DNA from: Isosphaera pallida ATCC 43644
GTDB lineage: Bacteria; Planctomycetota; Planctomycetia; Isosphaerales; Isosphaeraceae
Direction: 5' to 3'
NCBI RefSeq assembly: GCF_000186345.1
Contig: NC_014962.1
Coordinates: forward strand, 4,492,450-4,556,449
DNA length: 64,000 nucleotides
Below the pieces are notes generated by a model that worked only from the letters and a program-made list of their open reading frames with translations, was not told the DNA's origin and made no database searches. Made by a program: the position numbers and the translations under genes. Positions 57,292 to 64,000 of the stretch are shown piece by piece; positions within the stretch are counted from its first letter, which is position 1, and each line of letters starts with the position of its first letter.

Positions 57292-58556
57292 TCTGAAGTT
57301 CTCCCAATGCTCAGGATGCTGCACAGGAAGCTGCCAAAGAGAGTCTGCGCGCCCAGGGTGGCCAGGGTCACACCCGGAATCACCCAGCGCATCGTTTGGG
57401 CGTAGTCCAACGCGCCGAAGTTGACCGACCACCACGACCCGACGGCCACCGCCAGGCAGACTAGACCCGCGACCATCAACCCCAACGCCAACGCCAAACC
57501 CCGTTCCAAATTGAAAAGCCGGAAAAACCGTTCAACGTTGGGCGTGCTGGGTCTCAGACCAGTGTTGATCGCGTAGGTGGTCGCCAATACCGCGAAGATC
57601 GCCGACTGTTGACCCAAAAGCAGCGCAAGGCTGGCCACCAAAAGGGTGTGGACGTCCAGAGTAATTCCGCCCAGGGTGACGCCTGGCAGGGCCAGGGCGT
57701 AGCCGATCAGCCCCACCGCCATCAGCAGCAATCCGGGATGCCAGAACAGCCAGCGGGGGGAGTAGAGCAAGTAAAACCGCAGGGTTCGCCAGCCGTCCCG
57801 GAAGGTACGAAGGTGCTTCTTGCCCACCACGCGGCCATCGGGCCAAAGGGTGATCGGAACCTCGGTGACCTTACGCTTGTAGATGCGCGACTTGACCACC
57901 ATCTCGGTGGCAAACTCCATCCCGGTGCAGCGTTGGCCAATCGCTTGATAGAACTCTTTGGTGAAGCCGCGCATCCCGCAATAGACGTCGTGAAACGGAA
58001 TGCGGAACATGACGCGGGCCAACGCGGTCAAGGCAGGGTTGCCCAACCAGCGATGCAGAAACGGCATCGCGCCTGGTTTGACGGTACCGCCGCCGGCAGG
58101 GAGTCGGCAACCTTGCACCAGGTCGTAGCCTTCGCGGAGCTTGGCGACGAACTTGGGGGTTTCGCCGAAGTCGTAGGAGTCGTCGGCGTCGCCCATCACG
58201 ATGAAACGCCCTTGGGCCGCGGCAATGCCGCCCATGAGGGCGTTGCCGTAACCGCGTTGAGTCACCGGCACCACCCGCGCTCCGGCCTGGGCGGCCAGTT
58301 CACGCGAGCCGTCGGTGCTGCCGTTGTCGGCCACCACCACCTCCCCGGCGATCCCATGCTCGCGGAAGGCCCGCAACGCTTTTTCAACGCACCTTGCAAT
58401 GGTTTCGTGTTCGTTGAGGCAAGGAATGACCACCGAGACCTCGACCTCGGGTTCCTGGTCCGAGACCGACGAGCCAACGGGTTGGTCCTGCGGGAGGGAT
58501 TCCGTGGTATCGCGGGTGACGTTAGTGTTGGGCTGGGAAAGGGATGTGGACGCCAT
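57288..58556 (-). CDS. DPM1-like family 2 glycosyltransferase with membrane tail
   Basis: About 422 residues. The catalytic GT-A domain has VSVVIPCLNEHETIARCVEK, VVADNGSTDGSRELAAQAGA, RGYGNALMGGIAAAQGRFIV and the DxD-type GDADDSYDF, then DVYCGMRGFTKEFYQAIGQR, all typical of polyprenyl-phosphate mannose/glucose synthases. The last 170 residues contain four membrane helices (LLLMAVGLIGYALALPGV, HTLLVASLALLLGQQSAIF and others). It should make a lipid-phosphate sugar used by the coupled GT-C protein downstream. The start ATG 58556 (MASTSLSQPN) follows an open but weak stretch. The C-terminal bases are duplicated at 55531-55620. Confidence 0.9.
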   Translation of the reverse strand: MASTSLSQPNTNVTRDTTESLPQDQPVGSSVSDQEPEVEVSVVIPCLNEHETIARCVEKALRAFREHGIAGEVVVADNGSTDGSRELAAQAGARVVPVTQRGYGNALMGGIAAAQGRFIVMGDADDSYDFGETPKFVAKLREGYDLVQGCRLPAGGGTVKPGAMPFLHRWLGNPALTALARVMFRIPFHDVYCGMRGFTKEFYQAIGQRCTGMEFATEMVVKSRIYKRKVTEVPITLWPDGRVVGKKHLRTFRDGWRTLRFYLLYSPRWLFWHPGLLLMAVGLIGYALALPGVTLGGITLDVHTLLVASLALLLGQQSAIFAVLATTYAINTGLRPSTPNVERFFRLFNLERGLALALGLMVAGLVCLAVAVGSWWSVNFGALDYAQTMRWVIPGVTLATLGAQTLFGSFLCSILSIGRTSE

Positions 58557-58879
58557 AGAGAAGTTCCGTGCGAGCCGATTGACCCAGTCCAAGTGTGGAC
58601 TTGGCCGAGAACAGAAACGAGTCGAATCCACTTGCGATGTTCGACCTTGGTTTATGCTGAATTGGATGAACCTAATCTACCTGTCGGAAAACACCGATCG
58701 CAAGCTCAGCCAGGACCAGTTATTGCCGAGAATGGAACAACCGGTAACGCAGACCGGCTCCAACTCACCTTGGTGTCGTTCCGAAACAACGGTTGAAGAC
58801 CGCAGGATTGCCAGCGGTATCTCAACCCACAACAAGGTGTTTCGAGTATAGAAGACACCCGACACTATAACGTTCGAAG
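58557..58879. other. Spacer inside the polysaccharide cluster
   Basis: These 323 bases between two minus-strand glycosyltransferases are the only sizeable gap in the run from wzm to the GT-C gene. A short palindrome, CCAAGT-GTGG-ACTTGG, lies near 58590. I see no gene; a secondary promoter for the downstream genes may sit here. Confidence 0.45.
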
Positions 58880-59791
58880 TTATCCCCATAACATCTTGCG
58901 AAACGCGGCGACCAGCAGCCGAGCCCGGCCGAAGGTGTAACGGACATGCGCTCGTTCGTAGGGCAAAGGGTAGAACCAAAAAGACATCATCATACTCCTA
59001 ACCGCTATTTGATAATTTCCTATGCAGTAGTGCAGATAACCAAAGGTGTATTGAAAGTATCCGCGTGTTTTGCGTCGCAACCAGGGACGATTTCGGAGGT
59101 GTCCTCGTTCGTCGAGCTTGTCGAGAATAAGCCGCATCCCCTGCTCCATGCGTTCAGCGTTTTTACTCAGGCTAACTGGCTGATCGCGGTAGCCTACCAG
59201 AGGAGTTTCAAGGAGGAGGACGGGAGCACGTTCGGCAACACGGAGCCAGAGATCGTAGTCTTCTGGCCCCTGCATCCGTGGGTCAAACCCGCCAACCTGG
59301 TCGATCACCTCGCGGCGCGCGACCACCGAGGAAGTGACAATTTGGTTGCGCACTACTAGGGACTCGAAAGGAACAATGGCGATCTTGTGATCGGAGCCAC
59401 TCGGGAGTTCAGGGTGGCCTGCAGCGGGCCAGTCGTAGCATAAGGTGGCGAGAAGTCCGACTTGGGGATGTTCAGCAATGACGCGGGCTTGGCGGGCGAG
59501 CTTGCTGGGATGCCAAACGTCATCGGCGTCGAGGAAGGCGATCCAGTCGCCGGTGGCTTCGGCGAGTCCACGGTTGCGAGCAGCGGCAACGCCGGCGTTG
59601 GATTGATGAAGGTAACGAATTCGATCCTGATAGGGTTCCAAACACGCGGCCGTGTCGTCGGTGGAACCGTCGTCGATAACGAGGATTTCGTGAGCAGCGT
59701 GCGTCTGTGCCAACACACTCTCGACAGCCTGGACCACCAAAGGCGCAGCGTTATAACTGGGGATAATTACACTAAAGCGGGGAGGATTCAT
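58880..59791 (-). CDS. Family 2 glycosyltransferase
   Basis: A 303-residue GT2 enzyme with the standard GT-A fold: FSVIIPSYNAAPLVVQAVES, EILVIDDGSTDDTAACLE, AGVAAARNRGLAEATGDWIA, the metal-binding FLDADDVWHPSKL, and the acceptor side GGFDPRMQGPEDYDLWLRVA with the ED base. No membrane helix, so it works at the inner face of the membrane. It adds one sugar, of unknown kind, to a growing lipid-linked chain. Its ATG overlaps the stop of the GT4 gene by four bases. The 40 residues possible upstream are not conserved. Confidence 0.9.
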   Translation of the reverse strand: MNPPRFSVIIPSYNAAPLVVQAVESVLAQTHAAHEILVIDDGSTDDTAACLEPYQDRIRYLHQSNAGVAAARNRGLAEATGDWIAFLDADDVWHPSKLARQARVIAEHPQVGLLATLCYDWPAAGHPELPSGSDHKIAIVPFESLVVRNQIVTSSVVARREVIDQVGGFDPRMQGPEDYDLWLRVAERAPVLLLETPLVGYRDQPVSLSKNAERMEQGMRLILDKLDERGHLRNRPWLRRKTRGYFQYTFGYLHYCIGNYQIAVRSMMMSFWFYPLPYERAHVRYTFGRARLLVAAFRKMLWG

Positions 59792-60993
59792 GGATCGATC
59801 GTCGCCTTGAGGGCGGAGGCGCTGGGGTCGAACGTCATCACTCGATGGTAGTGGTTCACGATTCGCTCGACCACGGCCTGAGTTGAAAAGGTTTCCAGAC
59901 AATGGGTTCTGGCCTGCCGGCCCAACTCGCGTCGACGCTCCGGTTGATCGGCCAAGCGAATGATCGCTTGGGCCAATGTTCCAGGGCGGGTGAGGTCAAG
60001 AGCTTCCCCCCCGGTTCCAATGATCCATCGTAGTACTGGATCGTGGTGAACCAGACAGGGCAGACCAGTCGAGATGGCTTCCAACAAAGCAATAGGCATC
60101 ATTTCCTTGAGACTGGTCAACGCGAAGAGATCGGCGGCTTGCAGAAGGTTAGGGATTCGTTCACGAGGGAAGCGGACTAGAAATCGCACCCGGTCTCCCA
60201 ACAGGGTTTGCCCTAGGGCAATTAGATCGTTGGTTTCAGTCTCCCAGCCGCCGGCGACGATCAACCAGAGGGGGAGATCAGGCCGCTGAGCGCGTGTCTG
60301 GGCGAATTCGTGGAGCAGAAAGTCAATACGTTTGTGATGCCGTTTGATCGCCGCGACGCAAATCACCACCACGGCTTCGTCGGGGATGCCGAGTTCGCGG
60401 CGCATGTGGGGGGCGGTTCCGGGTTGAAAGTGTTCCGTGTCGATGAAGTTGGGAATCGCGGTCCAAGCGGGATGATCAACTCCGGCTCGTCGGGCTTCCT
60501 CGTGGTAGAACGGGGCGAGATGTTGAAGAAAGTCGAAGCGCTTCAGAAAATCGAGTGGTTCCTCGGTGCCGTGGGCCAGCAGGATGCGGGTGGGAATAAT
60601 TCCCAAACGCCAGGCACGGTGGGTCACTAAAGCAATTTGGGGGTCTTGAAGATGAAGAATGTGGGGGCGATCCCGCCTTAGAATGGGAAGCAGACGAAGC
60701 GCGAAGGTAGTTTGCTCAACCGCGTAAGGGGATCCCAGGCCGAATCGCCAGCGGACCCGGCGGGGCGACCAGCGCAACAGGGTTCGGGTCCGTTGGGACT
60801 CGCGTTGCCAACACGGGATGACTCGTTCGAAGGAAACGAGGGGGGAACCGCCTCCCTTGTACAGGATCACATCGTGGCCACGCGCGTGCAGGGCGTAAGC
60901 CAAGTCATGAGCCCAGGTTTCAATGCCGCGAGTGACGTGGCCCAGACCACTGGAAGCCACAGCGATCTTGAGTCGATTCATAACGGCATTCAT
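59788..60993 (-). CDS. Family 4 glycosyltransferase
   Basis: About 401 residues with a GT-B fold. The N-terminal domain begins RLKIAVASSGLGHVTRGIET with the Gly-rich loop and LAYALHARGHDVILY. The C-terminal donor domain shows VVVICVAAIKRHHKRIDFLL, DRVRFLVRFPRERIPNLLQA, LFALTSLKEMMPIALLEAIS with the E-x7-E motif, and TGLPCLVHHDPVLRWIIGTG. It probably adds a sugar of the surface glycan. Start options are ATG 60993 and ATG 60981; both lie inside the 3' end of the WecB gene, an overlap of 62-74 bases on the same strand. Its stop overlaps the next GT2 start (ATGA). Confidence 0.9.
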   Translation of the reverse strand: MNAVMNRLKIAVASSGLGHVTRGIETWAHDLAYALHARGHDVILYKGGGSPLVSFERVIPCWQRESQRTRTLLRWSPRRVRWRFGLGSPYAVEQTTFALRLLPILRRDRPHILHLQDPQIALVTHRAWRLGIIPTRILLAHGTEEPLDFLKRFDFLQHLAPFYHEEARRAGVDHPAWTAIPNFIDTEHFQPGTAPHMRRELGIPDEAVVVICVAAIKRHHKRIDFLLHEFAQTRAQRPDLPLWLIVAGGWETETNDLIALGQTLLGDRVRFLVRFPRERIPNLLQAADLFALTSLKEMMPIALLEAISTGLPCLVHHDPVLRWIIGTGGEALDLTRPGTLAQAIIRLADQPERRRELGRQARTHCLETFSTQAVVERIVNHYHRVMTFDPSASALKATIDP

Positions 60994-62176
60994 CGGAAGA
61001 GTTGGTGGGAATGATTGAAGGCACGAATGGAGGGGGGGGATTGGCGTCGCCCAAGAGAGCCGCGACGATCCGTCGTCCGGCTTGTCCATCGCCGTAAAGG
61101 TTCAGTGGACGGTCGGGGCGAGTCTGTCGGGTAGAGTCGCCGAGCAACGCTGCGGCTTCGGCAACGATCCGTCGGCGTTCGGTGCCGACCAAACGCACCA
61201 AGCCGACCTCCACCCCTTCAGGACGCTCCGTCTGATCGCGCGTCACCAAGGTCGGCACGCCCAGACTGGAGGCTTCCTCCTGAACGCCTCCAGAGTCAGT
61301 CACGATCAAATCCGCGCGACTCATCGCCGCTATGAACTGACGGTAGTTCAGTGGTTCAACACATTGGATTTGTTCGACGCCAGCGAGGTGTTCGCGGGTG
61401 GCTTCCTGAACGGCAGGGTTTGGATGAACAGGGAAAAGAATGCGAACATTCTCGAACGACATAACGAGATCGCGAAGGGCCAAAAGGACGTTTCGGAGTG
61501 GGGTTCCGAACGCCTCGCGCCGATGGGCAGTGACCAAGACGAGGCGGTAACCGGCGTCGAGGACACGGCGGGCGGAAGCGGGTAGATCGGCCTCGGTCAA
61601 CCGTTGTTGCAACCATCGCAGAGCATCCACCACGGTGTTGCCTACGACCAGGACACGTTCTGAAGCCACACCTTCGGCCAGAAGATGGTCGCGAGCGCGT
61701 GGAGTGGGAGCGAAATGCCAATCGGCCAGGAGGCCGATAGTGCGACGGTTGATCTCCTCCGGAAACGGTTGGCGTCGATCCCGCGTGCGTAGTCCCGCCT
61801 CGACATGAGCAACCGGCAGCCGCGAGAGAAAGCCGGTCCAAGCAGCGGCGGTGGCGGTGGTGGTGTCGCCCTGGACGATTAAGGCTGCGGGTCGGGGTTG
61901 GTGGTGTTGGAGGATCGTCGTTAGATCGACCAACGCGCGGCCCATGAACTCGGCCGGAGACTGACCAGGCCGCATCAAGTTCAGGTCGAACGCGGGCGTC
62001 AACCCGAACAAGTTCAGGGCAGCGTCGATCAGGTTGCGATGCTGTCCGGTCACGCCAAGAGCTGCTTTGGCCTCTGCAGAACGCTCGGCGAACGCCATTA
62101 GCACTGGCGCGAGTTTGATCACCTCGGGCCGAGTTCCGGCAACCGCTAGAAACTGTGCCGGGTAGGACGTGGTCAT
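60920..62176 (-). CDS. wecB: UDP-N-acetylglucosamine 2-epimerase (non-hydrolysing)
   Basis: A 418-residue enzyme interconverting UDP-GlcNAc and UDP-ManNAc. Signatures: FLAVAGTRPEVIKLAPVLMA, VTGQHRNLIDAALNLFGL, IVQGDTTTATAAAW, PVAHVEAGLRTRDRRQPFPE with EINRRTIGLLADWHFAPT, LVTAHRREAFGTPLRNVL, and DLIVTDSGGVQEEASSLGVP followed by TLVTRDQTERPEGVEVG. The last 40 residues (Pro-, Ser-, Arg-rich) go beyond the fold and are translated from the overlap with the GT4 gene. Its start overlaps the Wzt stop by four bases. It supplies ManNAc-type precursors for the cluster. Confidence 0.93.
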   Translation of the reverse strand: MTTSYPAQFLAVAGTRPEVIKLAPVLMAFAERSAEAKAALGVTGQHRNLIDAALNLFGLTPAFDLNLMRPGQSPAEFMGRALVDLTTILQHHQPRPAALIVQGDTTTATAAAWTGFLSRLPVAHVEAGLRTRDRRQPFPEEINRRTIGLLADWHFAPTPRARDHLLAEGVASERVLVVGNTVVDALRWLQQRLTEADLPASARRVLDAGYRLVLVTAHRREAFGTPLRNVLLALRDLVMSFENVRILFPVHPNPAVQEATREHLAGVEQIQCVEPLNYRQFIAAMSRADLIVTDSGGVQEEASSLGVPTLVTRDQTERPEGVEVGLVRLVGTERRRIVAEAAALLGDSTRQTRPDRPLNLYGDGQAGRRIVAALLGDANPPPPFVPSIIPTNSSDECRYESTQDRCGFQWSGPRHSRH

Positions 62177-63549
62177 GTCGCGGACTCCGACGGTCGGGGA
62201 CGGGTTTCCTCCAAGTGATTGTCGGAATGAAAACTGTGACGATCAAACCGAGTGAAAGGATTGAGATTGGAGCCGACCTTAGGTTCAGTCGCGTCCAGAA
62301 CTCCGCCGGTCCAGGGGAAGATCGGCACCAACGCACCTTCGCGTCCGTCGTCGCCACCCCTTCGAAACCGCACGCAACCCACCTGGGTCACCTCGAAACC
62401 AAAAACGTCGATATGACGATCGAGATGTTCCTTGCAAAGGCGTTCAATCGACACGCTGACCGTGTAGGACCCTGGCGGGAAAAGATGGGCCGGGATGTGG
62501 CACCGCGAGACTCCAACCCCGGTCGGGGAAGGTCGTGGAGGCGGATTGCCCGTATCGCTGTCGTAGCTGGAGAACAAGGCGACTCCGCTGGGGTTGCGGA
62601 CACGCACCCCCACATCGAAGGAGACCGTAGGATGGAGAATTTCATAGCATATTTCAATTTTCAAAGATTCCTGGCAGTGGATGGTTCCGGTTGGAGACCC
62701 CTCCGAGTCGAGAATCCGCGCGCCGAGGATTCGGACTTCCGAATGATGGTGCGGGTCAAGTTCGGCTTGCCAGGTTCCTTGCTGGGTGGCAGCGTCGGAG
62801 AGATACTCCGCGATCACCGCCTCGGTAGGACCGATCATGCGTAAGCGTCCCTGATGGAGCAGGAGCGACTTAGGGCACATATCCCGCACCAGACTTAGGT
62901 TGTGGGAGACAAACAGTACGGTCCGGCCGCTTCGGGCGACGTTGGCCATCACGTCGAGGCATTTTTTTTGGAAAGCGGTGTCGCCCACCGCCAGCACCTC
63001 GTCAACTAAGAGGATTTCCGGATCGAGATGCGCAGCGACCGCGAAAGCCAGACGGACGTACATGCCGCTTGAGTAGCGTTTGACCGGCATGTCCAGAAAC
63101 TTCTCCACCTCGGCGAAGGCGACGATTTTATCGAACCGCGCTGCGACTTCTCGGCGGGTCATTCCTAGAATGACTCCATTGAGAAAAATGTTCTCACGGC
63201 CAGTCAGTTCCGGATGGAACCCGGTGCCGACTTCGAGAAGACTGCCAACTCGTCCCCGGTATCGAATTCGCCCCGTAGTGGGCTGAGTGATTCGTGAAAG
63301 AATCTTGAGAAGAGTGCTTTTTCCCGCGCCGTTGCGGCCGATGATCCCGAAGACCTCGCCTGAATCGACCTGGAAACTAACCTCCCGCAGCGCCCAGAAC
63401 TCCTGAGACGGTGGCGATTTCAGCAGCGCGGCGGGGCGAGTGAAAGCGAGCCCGAGGGTTTCGCGAAGCGTGCGATAGTTGTAATAGGTTCGAGGTCCGC
63501 CTTCCAGAGGAACGCGGTATTTCTTCCCAACCTTCTCGACAACGATCAT
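62173..63549 (-). CDS. wzt: Polysaccharide ABC exporter ATPase (Wzt-like)
   Basis: About 458 residues. The ATPase half has Walker A IIGRNGAGKSTLLKILSR, the Q-loop-equivalent stretch GTGFHPELTGRENIFLNG, signature VKRYSSGMYVRLAFAVAA, Walker B DPEILLVDEVLAVGD and the switch His in VLFVSHNLSLVRDMC. Residues from about 255 form the Wzt carbohydrate-binding beta-sandwich (VRILGARILDSEGSPTGTIH, SGVALFSSYDSDTGNP, FPPGSYTVSVSIERLC), which in O9a-type systems recognises the finished glycan end. The final 60 residues are an unusual polar tail. With the permease upstream it exports a lipid-linked polysaccharide. Start ATG 63549 (MIVVEKVGKKY). Confidence 0.92.
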   Translation of the reverse strand: MIVVEKVGKKYRVPLEGGPRTYYNYRTLRETLGLAFTRPAALLKSPPSQEFWALREVSFQVDSGEVFGIIGRNGAGKSTLLKILSRITQPTTGRIRYRGRVGSLLEVGTGFHPELTGRENIFLNGVILGMTRREVAARFDKIVAFAEVEKFLDMPVKRYSSGMYVRLAFAVAAHLDPEILLVDEVLAVGDTAFQKKCLDVMANVARSGRTVLFVSHNLSLVRDMCPKSLLLHQGRLRMIGPTEAVIAEYLSDAATQQGTWQAELDPHHHSEVRILGARILDSEGSPTGTIHCQESLKIEICYEILHPTVSFDVGVRVRNPSGVALFSSYDSDTGNPPPRPSPTGVGVSRCHIPAHLFPPGSYTVSVSIERLCKEHLDRHIDVFGFEVTQVGCVRFRRGGDDGREGALVPIFPWTGGVLDATEPKVGSNLNPFTRFDRHSFHSDNHLEETRPRPSESAT

Positions 63550-63580
63550 TCTTCTAGACTCGGGGATGAAGTAAAAAGGA

Positions 63581-63620
63581 GTGAGGTGGCGAGATGGAAG
63601 GTGTGAGGTGGCGAGATGGA
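63581..63620. repeat. 18-bp direct repeat before wzt
   Basis: GTGAGGTGGCGAGATGGA occurs at 63581-63598 and 63603-63620, starting 22 bases apart, about two helical turns. It lies about 30 bases upstream of the wzt start in the 189-base gap between the permease and ATPase genes. Confidence 0.7.
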
Positions 63621-63738
63621 TTCGTAGGTGCGCGACGAACCATCTCAATTCAATGGAATTGGTTCCAGAGACCTCTCTTCCCAGGAACAACGGCGATTAA
63701 GGCGGGTTTGTGTCGCCCAAGTCGTCTTGGATTTGAAC

Positions 63739-64000
63739 TTAGATCACGTCAGCGAACTGTCGTTCAAAACGGCGAAAGAACCAGACACCCGAGGCGAAGA
63801 CCAAACCTGAGACGAGCGTGGCCAAGATCAATTCCTTCTTAGCGATCGGCAAACCGAAGAGGAGGCCGCGAAATCCTTGAAGCAGCGGCGTCATGGGGTT
63901 GGCCAGCCAGAAGAGGTAGGGCAGCCCAGAGTCGGGCGGTTTCTGCATGTAGAGGGTGGGCGTCGAGAACATCCAGATTTGAAGGAGGAACGGCACAACG
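63739..64000 (-). CDS. wzm: Polysaccharide ABC exporter permease (Wzm-like), partial
   Basis: The 3' end of an ABC-2 type permease whose start is beyond the window. The visible C-terminal 87 or so residues read MFSTPTLYMQKPPDSGLPYL, ANPMTPLLQGFRGLLFG, a membrane helix (ELILATLVSGLVFASGVWFF) and the ending RRFERQFADVI, all typical of Wzm/TagG-type exporters (NPMTPLLxxFRxxLFG and F-x-D-x-I at the end). It pairs with the Wzt ATPase 190 bases downstream to move the glycan across the inner membrane. Confidence 0.88.
   Translation of the reverse strand, partial: VVPFLLQIWMFSTPTLYMQKPPDSGLPYLFWLANPMTPLLQGFRGLLFGLPIAKKELILATLVSGLVFASGVWFFRRFERQFADVI

Overview
The window reads as chromosomal DNA of a GC-rich planctomycete, most likely of the Isosphaera/Singulisphaera group. 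The evidence is a full PSCyt1-PSCyt2-PSD1 (DUF1549/DUF1553) protein paired with a DUF1501 protein, a second DUF1501 protein, a DUF1559 prepilin-type protein, a DUF1573 protein, a Hanks-type kinase with an N-terminal planctomycete-style extension, a Tat-exported Gfo/Idh/MocA oxidoreductase, and a PEP-CTERM-like sorting tail. Most genes stand alone or in pairs, on both strands, which is also typical of that phylum. The lineage call is inference from gene content.

Layout. 0-5 kb: asnS, a PEP-CTERM-like exported protein whose 3' end runs antisense into a primary-type sigma factor gene, and a thioredoxin-fold (AhpC/TSA) protein. 5.2-10.4 kb: a 1745-residue CHAT-STAND NTPase-membrane helix-WD40 protein, the best candidate here for an unusual signalling or immune-type system. 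11-16 kb: the planctomycete cytochrome/DUF1501 pair and a frameshifted membrane protein. 16-20.5 kb: Ser/Thr kinase, esterase, stand-alone Hpt protein, pyrD. 20.5-25 kb: bpt, an O-antigen-ligase-like polymerase and a WecA/MraY-like phosphosugar transferase. 25-30.4 kb: proS, glmU, a double-GNAT protein and a Rieske ferredoxin. 30.7-40.7 kb: a dimethylformamidase-like protein, an aldo/keto reductase, a decayed sulfatase-modifying-factor fragment, nth, a LON-domain protein, folE, and a large FAD/Fe-S D-2-hydroxyacid dehydrogenase.

41-45.4 kb is a decay hot spot. A DUF1573 protein and a tiny exported peptide are intact, but the next three genes are all interrupted: an in-frame TAG in an anchored exported protein, a TAG plus a 13-bp tandem duplication in a PIG-V-type mannosyltransferase, and a C-tract frameshift at the start of a DUF1559 protein. 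45.6-52.5 kb holds apbE, a DoxX protein, a Gfo/Idh/MocA protein, ispD and a second DUF1501 gene.

52.6-64 kb is an accessory surface-polysaccharide island. A methyltransferase gene lies between two ~340-bp direct repeats. It is followed, all on the minus strand, by a second methyltransferase, a collapsed duplicate of a GT-C membrane protein, the intact GT-C protein, a DPM1-like GT2, a further GT2, a GT4, a WecB epimerase, a Wzt ATPase and the edge of a Wzm permease. Four junctions are 4-bp ATGA overlaps and one is a 62-74 bp overlap, so this is a tightly coupled operon. WecA-like initiation, the Wzy/WaaL-like protein and GlmU at 21-28 kb could feed the same pathway (inference). I found no tRNA, rRNA, CRISPR array or intact insertion sequence.
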